From the NCBI GenBank assembly GCA_018710945.1, contig DVIW01000004.1, positions 124,001 through 188,000 on the forward strand: a DNA stretch of 64,000 bases, given 5' to 3'. The position numbers and the translations under genes are program-made. Shown piece by piece: positions 8,384 to 17,181 of the stretch. The DNA is from Candidatus Aphodovivens avistercoris (GTDB lineage: Bacteria > Actinomycetota > Coriobacteriia > Coriobacteriales > Eggerthellaceae). The notes below the pieces were generated by a model. The model was not told the DNA's origin. It searched no databases and worked only from the letters and a program-made list of their open reading frames with translations. How positions within the stretch are numbered: the stretch's first letter is position 1; every line of letters starts with the position of its first letter.

Positions 8384-9205
8384 TCACCCAAACCTTCCCG
8401 TGATGTAGTCTTCAGTACGCTTGTCGGAGGGGTTGCTGAACAGCTTCTCGGTGTCGTCGAACTCCACCAAATCGCCCAGCAGGAAGTACGCGCATTTGTC
8501 GGACACGCGGGCGGCCTGCTGCATGTTGTGCGTAACCATGACCACCGTGTAGTCCTTCTTCAGCTCCACTGCCAGCTCTTCGATGCGGCTGGTGGACAGC
8601 GGGTCCAGAGCGCTGGTGGCCTCGTCCATCAGCAGGACGTCGGGCTCCACCGCCAGGGCGCGCGCGATGCACAGGCGCTGCTGCTGGCCGCCGGAAAGCG
8701 CCAGCGCGCTGTCCTTCAGGCGGTCCTTCACCTCGTCGAAGATGGCCGCCTTGCGCAGGGCCGTCTCCACGATCTGGTCGAGCGACGCCTTGTCCTTGGT
8801 GCCGTGGGTGCGCGGGCCGAACGCCACGTTGTCGTAGACGCTCATCGGGAAGGGGTTGGCCTTCTGGAACACCATGCCGATGCGCTTGCGCAGCAGGTTG
8901 ACGTCCATCTCCTTGCCGTAGATCTCTTCGCCGTCAAGCGTGACGGAGCCCTCGATGCGGCACCCGTTCACCATGTCGTTCATGCGGTTCAGCGTGCGCA
9001 GCAGCGTCGACTTGCCGCAGCCCGACGGGCCGATGAACGCCGTGATCTGGTTTTCGGGGATGTCCATGTTGATGCCGTGCAGGGCGTGGAAATCGCCGTA
9101 GTACAGGTCGAGATCCTTCACAGCCATCTTGATGGAGTGCGCGACGGGCTCTTCGACGTCGCGCGACCCGCTCCCCATGAAACCCTGGAGGCTGGCTTCT
9201 ACCAT
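8384..9205 (-). CDS. pstB: Phosphate ABC transporter ATPase PstB
   Basis: A 273-residue ATPase that energises phosphate import. Walker [10 protein letters not shown] is at residues 59-67, the signature LSGGQQQR and Walker [13 protein letters not shown] follow, and the H-loop is VTHNMQQ. The N-terminus carries about 25 extra residues. It is the first gene of the minus-strand cluster, behind a well-formed Pho-box-like array and a small 5'-leader hairpin (9254-9269). Confidence 0.95.
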   Translation of the reverse strand: MVEASLQGFMGSGSRDVEEPVAHSIKMAVKDLDLYYGDFHALHGINMDIPENQITAFIGPSGCGKSTLLRTLNRMNDMVNGCRIEGSVTLDGEEIYGKEMDVNLLRKRIGMVFQKANPFPMSVYDNVAFGPRTHGTKDKASLDQIVETALRKAAIFDEVKDRLKDSALALSGGQQQRLCIARALAVEPDVLLMDEATSALDPLSTSRIEELAVELKKDYTVVMVTHNMQQAARVSDKCAYFLLGDLVEFDDTEKLFSNPSDKRTEDYITGRFG

Positions 9206-9291
9206 TCACTTTCCTTTCGCTTCGTTTCCTGGCGCAGGCGCACGACTACCCAGCCGGCGCTTTCGCCGGTAGAGAACTGTATGGGCCGCGA

Positions 9292-9329
9292 ATTAAGCCC
9301 ATGTCAGACGCATGTCAGGTTTTCGTAAA
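9292..9329 (-). promoter_or_regulatory. Pho-box-like array upstream of pstB
   Basis: Read on the minus strand, the hexamers TTTACG, CTGACA, CTGACA and CTTAAT start at 9329, 9318, 9307 and 9297, spaced 11, 11 and 10 bp. The exact CTGACATG duplication with an 11-bp period is the strongest part. Such one-turn direct repeats are the hallmark of PhoB/PhoP operators. Confidence 0.65.
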
Positions 9330-9573
9330 CTCTGAGGGAGGCGGGGGCGCGGAGCGCAGGGGGAGCGCAACTCCCATCCCTTTCCCGACTTGCTGCTCAG
9401 TTTTTTCGAAAGCTGGGGTTTTCGGGCTCGTTTTTTCGTTTTGTTGGGGTTCTTCGACTTCGAACGAGGGGACAGGGAAATCGCCTTGGGTTTCCTGTCT
9501 GGCATTTCCGCAGTTCAAAGTGCTGTCGTGCATCTATCAGCAAGCGAGCGGAAATCGCACCTCCGACGCGAGA

Positions 9574-9628
9574 CCCCAAGATTCGACTTTTTCTATCCAA
9601 AATCTCAATTTTTCTGTTTGTTGGGGTG
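9574..9628 (-). repeat. CCCCAACAAACAG dispersed repeat, copy A
   Basis: About 55 bp bounded by ACCCCAA at one end and TTGTTGGGGT at the other, with an A/T-rich core. It matches copies at 56883-56937 and 57113-57166 base for base over most of its length, including GATTCG next to the left end and CTGTTTGTTGGGGT at the right end. Confidence 0.75.
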
Positions 9629-9833
9629 CGGAAAAAGAGCGAGCAAAGAAGCTGCGGAAAGCGCTGACGGGACGGGCGCGAAAGCGCAGTAGAAAAAGCT
9701 TCGGAAGGCATGGCCGAACGAGCCGCGAAGGGGAAGAAGCCGCACGCGGCCCCTTCCCAAGGCGAACAGGCAGGACGCGAAAGCGCGCCCTGGTACGCTG
9801 CCGAAGCGGCGCGACGCAGCCGCGCCGCCGCAG

Positions 9834-10307
9834 CTAGGAGCGCACGGAGCTGAAGATGGTGCAGATGCGGTTGCCGTCGGCGTCGATGGAGTATGCCTCG
9901 AAGTCGGCCACGTCGCCGCGGGGGAAATCGGGACCGTAGATGATGTCCCAGGCCGCGTTCATGGTGTCGGGCGTCACGTCGAAGCGCGCGTAGGTGCCGG
10001 CGGGGATGGTGAACGCGACCATGCCCTCAGGCACCGCGCCGTCCGCCGCGCAACCGACCACGGCGTCGTATTCCCACACCGCGTAATCGTAGTTGCAGTA
10101 GATGGCGTAGAAGTCGTAGGGCTCCTGGGCGCGGCCCGCAATCTCGTTGACGCGTCCCTCGGGCGTGGCGGGCTGGCCCATGGGGGCGCCCAGCATCGCG
10201 CGCCAGAGGTTCGGAATCTTCAGGCTGCACTCGCCCGTGGTGGATTCGATGCGGTCGCACATGCCTACCACGCGCGTTTCGGGGAACTCGACCAGCGTGT
10301 ACTCCAT
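9834..10307 (-). CDS. GyrI-like / AraC effector-binding domain protein
   Basis: A 157-residue stand-alone effector-binding domain of the GyrI/Rob C-terminal type. Supporting features are the opening LVEFPETRVVGM, the central YCNYDYAVWEYDAVVGC strand pattern, and the VPAG-like turn seen as FTIPAGTYARFDV. Such proteins bind small hydrophobic ligands, or gyrase in the case of SbmC, and lack a DNA-binding part here. It stands alone after a 628-bp gap; no partner is evident. Confidence 0.75.
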   Translation of the reverse strand: MEYTLVEFPETRVVGMCDRIESTTGECSLKIPNLWRAMLGAPMGQPATPEGRVNEIAGRAQEPYDFYAIYCNYDYAVWEYDAVVGCAADGAVPEGMVAFTIPAGTYARFDVTPDTMNAAWDIIYGPDFPRGDVADFEAYSIDADGNRICTIFSSVRS

Positions 10308-10551
10308 GGAAGCCTCGCTTTCCTTGAGTCGATGCGGGACGCAGCGTCATCGGCCGCGCACCCGACGCGAAGCACGACGGCCGCTTGCCGCACGACCGAT
10401 GCAAAAGGCTCCGCGCTTTCGTCCCATTGTAGCGCGGCGGAACGCGATGGCGCCGGCGGTTCCACAGGCGGAGCGTTTCGAGAGGCGTTTCGCGAAGGGC
10501 GCGGACGGAGGCTCGACGGGCGGCGAAGCAGCTGGCGCAGCCCGCACCGCC

Positions 10552-11460
10552 CTACTTCTTCGCGCTGCGCTTCTCCGACAGGAACAGTCCGGCGATGGTG
10601 AGCGTCACGCCCACGACGATGCGCCAAGTGAGCGGCTCGCCCAGCACGGCGACCGAACACGCCACCGTGACCACCGGCACCAGGTAGATGTAGGCACTCG
10701 TGCTGACCACGCCGATGATGCGCGCCGCGGCGCTCCACGTGGCGTAGCAGGCCGCCGACGCCACGAAGCCCAAAAACGCCAGGTTCGCCAGCATCACGGG
10801 ATCCAGCAGACCGGCGATGCCCGCGCCGTCGGCGCCCTGGCCAAAGCCCATCAGCGGCAAGAACGGCAGCATGAACACCAAGCCCCAGAGAAACGTGCGC
10901 TTGGTGGTGGCGATGACCGGCAACCCCAGCCGCTCGATGCGCCGCACCAGCGTGGAGTACACCGCCCACGCGCACGCCGCCAGAAGCGCCAGCAGGCAAC
11001 CCTCCAGCCCCAGGCCGCCCGCCTCGGCGCCCTCGAAGCTGATGAGCGCGATGCCCCCGATAGCCAGCGCGAAGCCGACGAAGAAACGGCCGCCCACGCG
11101 CTCCTCGCGCGTGACGAACGACGCGATAAGGGCGATGAACAGCGGCGACACCGCCACAATGACGCCGACGTTCGACGCACTGGTCATGGTGAGCGCGATG
11201 TTCTCCATGAAGAAGTACAGGGTGACGCCCGTGGCGCCGGCGGCAGCGAACAGCGCCTCGGTGCGCCAGCCCATGAAGCGCGTCACCTTGTGATGCAGCA
11301 CGCACAGCGCGCAGAAGCCCAGCGCAAAACGCAGGAAGAGGATCTCAATGGGCGATGCGACCGTGAGCAGCACCTTCGTCGACACGAACGTGATGCCCCA
11401 CACCAGCACCGTGGCGCTTGCCAACAAATGCCCGCGCGCCTTGCTCGCAGTTGCCATCAT
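10552..11460 (-). CDS. EamA/DMT family transporter
   Basis: A 302-residue membrane protein with about ten helices arranged as two EamA repeats (WGITFVSTKVLL near the start; a second repeat from about residue 150). The family exports metabolites or amino acids; the substrate is not predictable. I chose the first of two adjacent ATGs (11460), 6 nt after GGGAGGA. The start overlaps the stop of the upstream AraC-like gene by 4 nt, so the pair is probably co-expressed. Confidence 0.85.
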   Translation of the reverse strand: MMATASKARGHLLASATVLVWGITFVSTKVLLTVASPIEILFLRFALGFCALCVLHHKVTRFMGWRTEALFAAAGATGVTLYFFMENIALTMTSASNVGVIVAVSPLFIALIASFVTREERVGGRFFVGFALAIGGIALISFEGAEAGGLGLEGCLLALLAACAWAVYSTLVRRIERLGLPVIATTKRTFLWGLVFMLPFLPLMGFGQGADGAGIAGLLDPVMLANLAFLGFVASAACYATWSAAARIIGVVSTSAYIYLVPVVTVACSVAVLGEPLTWRIVVGVTLTIAGLFLSEKRSAKK

Positions 11461-11855
11461 GAGCGTCCTCCCTTGGATGCAGAAGCAGCCGGCGAAACGG
11501 GGCAGCCGCAAGCAGCGGACGCCGAACGCGGAGCCGAACCGCGCTCGCCAGACGTTCCGCCGCGCTGCGGACCCTCTTCCGCAGCGCGCATCATGCGGGC
11601 GTACTGCCCCGGCGTCAGACCCGTCACCTGCTTGAACGCACGGCTGAAATGCGCCTGGTCGGCGAAGCCCGTGCATGCAGCAGCCTCGCGCAGCGGTATA
11701 CCGCCCCCGATGAGGCGCCGCAATCCTTCGACCACCAGCCCCACCACGCAGTGCTCGTGGAAATGCGGCGGAAAGCACTGGGACAGCCGCGCGAAGCGCG
11801 TCACGCTCACGCCGAGCGCCGCGTCGTGATGCGCAGCGACAATGCTTCCAACCAT
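11457..11855 (-). pseudogene. AraC-family regulator with a large internal deletion
   Basis: A 132-residue ORF. Residues 1-45 match the start of an AraC cupin domain (RFARLSQCFPPHFHEHCVVG). The next residues jump straight to the second helix-turn-helix (IPLREAAACTGFADQAHFSR, then the LTPGQYARM ending). Intact relatives have well over 100 residues in between, covering most of the cupin and the first HTH. The frame is kept and a GAGGTGG ribosome site precedes the ATG, so a miniature protein may still be made. It overlaps the EamA transporter gene it presumably once controlled. Confidence 0.6.
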
Positions 11856-12044
11856 TTCCCACCTCGTTTTCCCGCCGTCGGACCCTTGCGGCGTCCCATT
11901 CTAGTGCAACGCGCGCGGACGTTCTTGAACGATATTGCCCTTTTCGCGCGAGCGCGCGCGGCGGCGGAGACGAGCAGGCGGACGCGAAAACTGGTCACAC
12001 GGCGTAGAATGAAGGCGTGCAACCGCAACGACGAAGGAGGAGAA

Positions 12045-12572
12045 ATGAACATCTTGGTTTGGACGGCAAGCCCGCGCAAGGGATCGAACACCGACCAGCT
12101 GGCCGACGCGTTCGCCGAGGGCGCGCGCGAGGCGGGGCACCAGGTGACGGTGCGCCACACCTACGATTATCAGGTGGCGCCGTGTCTGGCCTGCGGATAC
12201 TGCCGCAAGCACGACGGCGTGTGCGTGCAGAAAGACGACATGAACGCGCTGCTGGACGACATCGCCGCCGCCGACGCGCTGGTCATCGCTTCGCCCGTCT
12301 ACTGGTTCGACGTGACCGCGCAGGCGAAGTGCTTCATCGACCGCATCTACGCACATGGCGAAAAAGGGTTCGCCATCAAGAAGGCGGCTTATCTGCTGGT
12401 CTCCGCGTCGCCGGATGTGTACACGGCGGCCCGCGCCCAGCTGCACGACCTGTGCAACTACCTGAAGTGGGAAAACGGCGGCACCTTCGAGGCCCCCGGC
12501 GTTGGAGGCCGCGGCGAGATCGCTGACACCGACTACCTGCAGGACGCACGGGACTTCGGCCGCGCGTTCTAG
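12045..12572 (+). CDS. Flavodoxin-fold NAD(P)H-dependent oxidoreductase
   Basis: A 175-residue FMN-binding protein. The phosphate loop TASPRKGSNTDQL follows the first strand. A cysteine motif (C47, C50, C53, C60; PCLACGYCRK) is typical of iron-sulfur-flavoprotein-like members, and ASPVYWFDVTAQ is the second flavin-contact motif. Likely role: anaerobic reduction of quinones or other small acceptors. A strong GAAGGAGGAG ribosome site precedes ATG 12045. A TAGAAT -10 candidate lies at 12005-12010. Confidence 0.88.
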   Translation: MNILVWTASPRKGSNTDQLADAFAEGAREAGHQVTVRHTYDYQVAPCLACGYCRKHDGVCVQKDDMNALLDDIAAADALVIASPVYWFDVTAQAKCFIDRIYAHGEKGFAIKKAAYLLVSASPDVYTAARAQLHDLCNYLKWENGGTFEAPGVGGRGEIADTDYLQDARDFGRAF

Positions 12573-13051
12573 CGCAACGCGCGCGACGGACCGAATGGCG
12601 CGGCCTGTTTTGCCGCCCCGTGGTCGCATGCGTTCTAGCGCGGCGCGAGCGGCGGCCCGGACGGCGCAGGAAACGCAGACGGGCCTGGGGCGCCGAGGAC
12701 TGGGGCGCCGTCGACCTTCCCGGACGGTGCAGGCGCACGCGAATGGGCCTGGGGCGGGACGGGGCGGGGCGCCGCGGAACCGCGCCATTCTGACGTTCTG
12801 CGCGCCGTTCCGTTCGCCGTCGCCTTCAGACTCCTGGGCAATCGCGCTAATCCGCGCAAACGTGCACCGCTGCTGCGCAAATGTGCGGATTAGCGCGATC
12901 CACTTTCGCGCTTCCTTTCCCCGCTGAAAGCCGCCATGCGTTTGACCTGCGAATATGCAAATCGGGCGGAAGCTTCTTCGTCCAACCGTTCTGTGTCGGC
13001 GCGCTAATCCGGCGTTTCGCGCAACGAAGCTGCACGTTTTGACGGATTGGC
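12573..13051. other. 479-bp intergenic region with palindromic repeats
   Basis: It contains two copies of the GCTAATC palindrome family (12841-12899 and 12998-13056). The stretch 12590-12790 is extremely GC-rich with no coding signature. No gene is supported. Confidence 0.6.
12841..12899. repeat. GCTAATC palindrome, copy 1
   Basis: Perfect 15-bp arms ATCGCGCTAATCCGC (12841-12855) and GCGGATTAGCGCGAT (12885-12899) around a 29-nt centre. Confidence 0.85.
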
Positions 13052-13056
13052 GTGCC
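12998..13056. repeat. GCTAATC palindrome, copy 2
   Basis: Arms GGCGCGCTAATCCG (12998-13011) and CGGATTGGCGTGCC (13043-13056). Both mismatches are G-U compatible, so an RNA would still pair. It overlaps the apparent start of the degenerate gene at 13052. Confidence 0.75.
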
Positions 13057-14038
13057 GGATATCGGGAAGCGGCCCGAAACAGCCACAACGGCCGCCAACG
13101 ATCACCCACGCGACACTCGTCTTCGTCGGCGATCGTCCATGCGGCACCCGCCCTTGCCGGGGATCGTCCGTGTAGCACCCACTTCGCTGAAGATCGCCAC
13201 CTCCCTCCCGTCGAAAATCGCCGGCAGCACGCCCGGCCTCGTCTCGTCCGCCGCGCTGCCATCCGGCAACTTCTTCACCCTGACCGCCTACGCCGACGAA
13301 GCCAGCCAGCCCGCCGCCGCAGGAACCACCATCGAGCTGGACGCCAGCGGGATTCGCTCGGTGGGCGGCTTCGGGAAACCCTGGGTCGATCTGGAAACCG
13401 GGGAAACCGCCTCGCGGGCGGAGTGGTTCATGGCGAAAAGCGGCATCAATGCGGCAATCGTGGGAAACAACGTAGAAAGCATTTCCTATTCGGTTGAGAG
13501 GGGTTCGGGAGATGCCTACCTCGAGGCTCTTTTCGCTGATGACCCAACGAACATGCCAACGCACAGCACCTCCTTCGTCTTCCCCTGCGAAGATGTGGCC
13601 ATACGAGACGACGCCTCCTCCTCGCTCAGCGAAGCCAACGTCATTTTGTCAATTTGCGCAAAGATGTCCTATCCTGCAGAATCCCTCTCTCTTGTTGACG
13701 CGATGACTGCCGGCAACCTGACCTTTGATGAAGAGTTTTCGCTCGGGCATCAATACAACACTTACATGGACGTGGCAGCCGCGCAAGCGATAGCCGACTG
13801 CACGCTCACCCTCACCGCCACGTTCACCGACGGCAGCACGCAGACCAAGACCTACGACATCGGACTGGTGCCCGACTACGAGCAGCGCATAGCCGACTAT
13901 TGGAATGCCGCCGAGGAAAGCGGGCGCGACTACGAGCTTGCTTTGCACAACGGCGAAGAGCCCTCCGCCGAGGCCATCGCCAAAGCGGAAAACCGCCCCG
14001 AGGAACCTGCGCTCTACACGCTGACGGAAATCGCGTAA
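13052..14038 (+). pseudogene. Hypothetical protein, apparently missing its original 5' end
   Basis: A 328-codon frame of unknown function. From about residue 70 the protein looks real (FFTLTAYADEASQ, then a beta-rich domain ending in a charged tail). Residues 1-65 are Arg/Pro/Ser-rich, have no signal peptide, and begin inside palindrome copy 2. No ribosome site precedes the first ATG. The 13.5-13.7 kb part has lower GC than its neighbours. I infer a gene whose original N-terminus (perhaps a membrane or export segment) was lost. A short protein from an internal start is also possible. Confidence 0.5.
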
Positions 14039-14070
14039 AGGGTCGCACAAGGGAGCCTTCCACCAGCAGG

Positions 14071-14099
14071 CCGACCGCCGGCGCAAGCCTGGCGGTCGG
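14071..14099 (+). terminator. Hairpin after the hypothetical gene
   Basis: CCGACCGCC (14071-14079) pairs with GGCGGTCGG (14091-14099), 33 nt past the stop. No T-tract. Confidence 0.45.
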
Positions 14100-14136
14100 T
14101 CTCGCATTGCGACGCAGCCCGCTTCGACTGCGCCGA

Positions 14137-14194
14137 TCGTACCAATCGCGCGCTTGTTGCCACCCCTCTGGCACGAAACGCACGATTAGCACGA
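14137..14194. repeat. GCTAATC palindrome, copy 3
   Basis: Arms TCGTACCAATCGCG (14137-14150) and CACGATTAGCACGA (14181-14194). They match with G-U allowed, with inner arms TTGCCA/TGGCA. The rest of the 14039-14439 gap holds copy 4, a CCGGCC/GGCCGG hairpin at 14200-14218, and no gene. Confidence 0.7.
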
Positions 14195-14290
14195 TGCGTC
14201 CGGCCCTTTCCAGGCCGGCAAGAAAACGGCGCTCTTGCGACCTGGTGTTTTCTCTCGCATCGCGCGACCTGCCGGCAACGGTCCATCGAA

Positions 14291-14352
14291 AACCGTGCTA
14301 ATCGCGCCCTTCTTGCAAACGCGGCGGCAAGTTTCGCACGATTAGCACGGTT
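14291..14352. repeat. GCTAATC palindrome, copy 4
   Basis: Perfect 14-bp arms AACCGTGCTAATCG (14291-14304) and CGATTAGCACGGTT (14339-14352), with an inner CTTGC/GCAAG pairing. It lies downstream of nrdD and could double as its terminator. Confidence 0.85.
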
Positions 14353-14439
14353 GCCGGTTCGAAACGCAACAGCTATCGCGGCGTCGCCCTTCGCCCTTCG
14401 CCGCAATCGCAAGCAGCGCCACGCCGCGCCCGCGCCACG

Positions 14440-16893
14440 CTACGCCGTCACGGCGGCGGCGCGCAGCTCGTTCACGTGCTGCAGCACCGGGGCGGCGCCG
14501 GCCACGATCTGCACGGTGCCGTCGGGCGCCACCTCAAGCATCGTGGGCGCCTGCATGATGCTGAACCGCTGGCACAGCTCCACGTTCTCTTCCGCAAGCA
14601 GCTCTTCGTAGGGAATGCCCGCCGCGTCCATCTGCGCGGCGGCGAACTTGCAGTTGGGACAGGTGCGCGTCGCCACCAGGTAGCGCCCCGCCGGCAGCAC
14701 GCTGCCCGTCCGCGGCACCGAGCCCGCAGCCGCGCCCGCTGCGTTGCCGGAGACCACCGCCGCGCCTGCGGACACGTCCACCACCTTCGACCGCCGCCCC
14801 AGCGGCCCCGCATGCGTCAGCCGCGACGATGCCACGTCGTACAGCCGGCGATCCTTGAACTCCTGGCTCTTGCCGTCGTTCCAGTTCTTCACCGGGCGGT
14901 AGTAGCCGGTGATGCGCGAGTACACCTCGGTCTCCTCGTGGCACTGCGGGCATTCATGCACCTCGCCGGCCAGATAGCCGTGGTTGCGGCACACCGAGTA
15001 CGTGGGCGACAGCGTGTAGTACGGAAGCTCGTAATTCTCGGCGATCTTGCGCACCAGCGTGGCCGCCGCCTTCCAATCGGGCAGCTTCTCGCCGAGGAAC
15101 GCATGGAACACCGTGCCCGACGTGTAGAGCGTCTGCAGCCCGTCTTGGATGTCCAGCGCGCTGAACACGTCGTCGGTGTAGCCCACCGGCAGATGCGAGC
15201 TGTTCGTGTAGTAGGGCGTGCCGTTCTCGTTCGCCGTGATGATGTCGGGGAAGCGCTCCTTGTCGTGCTTGGCGAAGCGGTACGTCGTGCTCTCGGCCGG
15301 CGTGGCCTCCAGGTTGTACAGGTCGCCGTAGCGCTCCTGGTAGTCGCTCAGGCGCTCGCGCATGTGGTTGAGCACGGCCTTCGCGAACGTCTGCGCGCGT
15401 TCGTCGGTCAGGTCGCAGTGCAGCCAACCCGCGTTCAGACACGCCTCGTTCATGCCCACCAGCCCGATGGTGCTGAAGTGGTTCTCGAACGTGCCCAGAT
15501 AGCGCTTCGTGTAGGGGTACAGCCCCGCATCGAGCAGCTTCGTGATGACGACGCGCTTGGTCTTGAGCGAGCGCGCGGCCAGATCCATCAGGTGGTCCAG
15601 CCGCGCGTAGAAGTCGGCCTCGTCGGCGGCCAGGTAGCCCAGCCGCGGCAGGTTGATGGTCACCACGCCCACGCTGCCCGTGCTCTCGCCGCTGCCGAAG
15701 AAGCCGCCCGACTTCTTCCGCAACTCGCGCAGGTCAAGCCGCAGGCGGCAGCACATGCTGCGCACGTCGGAGGGCTCCATGTCGGAGTTGATGTAGTTGC
15801 TGAAATACGGCGTGCCGTACTTGCTGGTCATCTCGAACAGCAGGCGGTTGTTCTCGGTGTCGGACCAGTCGAAGTCGCGCGTGATGGAGTAGGTGGGGAT
15901 GGGGTACTGGAACCCGCGGCCCTCCGCGTCGCCCTCGATCATGATCTCGATGAACGCCTTGTTCACCAGATCCATTTCGGCCTGGCAGTCGCCGTAGGTG
16001 AATGGCTGCTCCGCGCCGCCGACGATGGCCGGCTGATCTCGCAGGTCGGCCGGGCACGTCCAGTCCAGCGTGATGTTGCTGAACGGCGCCTGGGTGCCCC
16101 AGCGGCTGGGCGTGTTCACGCCGAACACGAAGCTCTCGATGCAGTGCTTCGTTTCCTCGTAGGACAGCCCGTCGGCGCGCACGAACGGCGCCAGGTAGGT
16201 GTCGAAGCTGCTGAACGCCTGGGCGCCGGCCCACTCGTTCTGCATGATGCCCAGGAAGTTCACCATCTGGTTGCACAGGCTGGCCAGGTGCTTCGCCGGC
16301 TTGCTAGTGATCTTGCCGGGCACGCCGCCCAGCCCCTCTTGGATGAGCTGCTTGAGCGACCAACCCGCGCAGTAACCGGTCAGCATCGACAAGTCGTGCA
16401 GGTGCAGGTCGGCGTTGCGGTGCGCAGTGGCCACCTCTTCGTCGTACACCTCCGACAACCAGTAGTTGGCGGTGATGGCGCCAGAGTTCGACAGGATCAG
16501 CCCGCCCACGGAGTACGTGACGGTGGAGTTCTCCTTCACGCGCCAGTCCTCCACTTTCAGGTAGCTGTCTACCAGGGCTTTGTAGTCCAGCAAGGTCGCC
16601 TTGGCGTTGCGGACGTTCTCGCGCTGCTTGCGGTAGAGGATGTACGCCTTGGCCACGTCAGCGTAACCGGCGGTTGACAGTACTTCCTCCACGCTGTCCT
16701 GGATGTCCTCCACGGCGATGAGCCCGGAGGCGATCTTCGGCTCAAAGTGGGCCGTGACGTTCAGCGCCAGCAGGTCAATGGTCGACGGGTGGTACTGCTT
16801 GCCCAAGGCGTCGAAGGCTTTGGCGATGGCGGCGGAGATCTTCGCCACGTCGAATTCGGCTATCTTGCCGTCGCGTTTCTGGACTTGGTACAT
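14440..16893 (-). CDS. nrdD: Anaerobic (class III) ribonucleotide reductase with fused redoxin domain
   Basis: An 817-residue glycyl-radical enzyme that makes dNTPs without oxygen. Residues 1-90 form an ATP-cone regulatory domain. The catalytic barrel follows. A zinc site is suggested by HECPQCHEE. The radical glycine is probably G663 in RITGYYRPVKNWN. Beyond an Ala/Gly linker (about 705-735) lies an extra thioredoxin/glutaredoxin-like domain with CPNC at 745-748 and a cis-proline-like QAPTMLEV. Such a fusion suggests a thiol reductant in place of formate. It is divergent from nrdG, with NrdR-like boxes between them. Confidence 0.95.
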   Translation of the reverse strand: MYQVQKRDGKIAEFDVAKISAAIAKAFDALGKQYHPSTIDLLALNVTAHFEPKIASGLIAVEDIQDSVEEVLSTAGYADVAKAYILYRKQRENVRNAKATLLDYKALVDSYLKVEDWRVKENSTVTYSVGGLILSNSGAITANYWLSEVYDEEVATAHRNADLHLHDLSMLTGYCAGWSLKQLIQEGLGGVPGKITSKPAKHLASLCNQMVNFLGIMQNEWAGAQAFSSFDTYLAPFVRADGLSYEETKHCIESFVFGVNTPSRWGTQAPFSNITLDWTCPADLRDQPAIVGGAEQPFTYGDCQAEMDLVNKAFIEIMIEGDAEGRGFQYPIPTYSITRDFDWSDTENNRLLFEMTSKYGTPYFSNYINSDMEPSDVRSMCCRLRLDLRELRKKSGGFFGSGESTGSVGVVTINLPRLGYLAADEADFYARLDHLMDLAARSLKTKRVVITKLLDAGLYPYTKRYLGTFENHFSTIGLVGMNEACLNAGWLHCDLTDERAQTFAKAVLNHMRERLSDYQERYGDLYNLEATPAESTTYRFAKHDKERFPDIITANENGTPYYTNSSHLPVGYTDDVFSALDIQDGLQTLYTSGTVFHAFLGEKLPDWKAAATLVRKIAENYELPYYTLSPTYSVCRNHGYLAGEVHECPQCHEETEVYSRITGYYRPVKNWNDGKSQEFKDRRLYDVASSRLTHAGPLGRRSKVVDVSAGAAVVSGNAAGAAAGSVPRTGSVLPAGRYLVATRTCPNCKFAAAQMDAAGIPYEELLAEENVELCQRFSIMQAPTMLEVAPDGTVQIVAGAAPVLQHVNELRAAAVTA

Positions 16894-16961
16894 GGCGCGT
16901 CCTTTCGCTGGGAGGGATGCGTCCCATCCTAGTCGCGCGGCGGGCCAGCGTCAATGGAGAA

Positions 16962-17007
16962 TCAACATATGGGGTATTTGTTTTTCGGCAGCAACAATAT
17001 GTAGTGG
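16962..17007. promoter_or_regulatory. Pair of NrdR-like boxes between nrdD and nrdG
   Basis: Two 16-bp sites, TCAACATATGGGGTAT (16962-16977) and CAACAATATGTAGTGG (16992-17007), start 30 bp apart. The second matches 11 of 16 positions of the remembered NrdR consensus. Paired boxes about three helical turns apart in front of nrd genes are the usual NrdR arrangement. Confidence 0.6.
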
Positions 17008-17181
17008 TTTACCGGGTATTATGCGGAATGCGACGGGACGAAGGAGCGCTGCGAGAAGCGACCTGGGGCTATGCGGTTTGGAGCGGGTTGTGGCGAACGG
17101 GGAGAGCGCCGAAACGCGTGAGATCGCCTATGATGGGAAGCAACGGTGGCGACAAACGCGAAGAAGGAAGGAGGAGGCGTC

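Larger units (their letters stand above)
9206..9833. other. 628-bp gene-free region with Pho array and a dispersed repeat
   Basis: It holds the pstB promoter region and one copy of the CCCCAACAAACAG repeat (9574-9628). The sequence is locally T-rich (9400-9460, 9590-9620), unlike the coding average. A weaker GTTGGGGT segment near 9440-9453 may be a degenerate further copy. The open frames here have no ribosome site or recognisable protein. Confidence 0.6.

Noticed and set aside
9301-9837. 178-codon open frame in the pstB-upstream gap
   Set aside because: No ribosome site, no recognisable protein, and it runs through Pho boxes and a dispersed repeat.
12841-14352. CRISPR array
   Set aside because: The repeats are palindromes at irregular distances, not direct repeats with equal spacers, and no cas genes are near.
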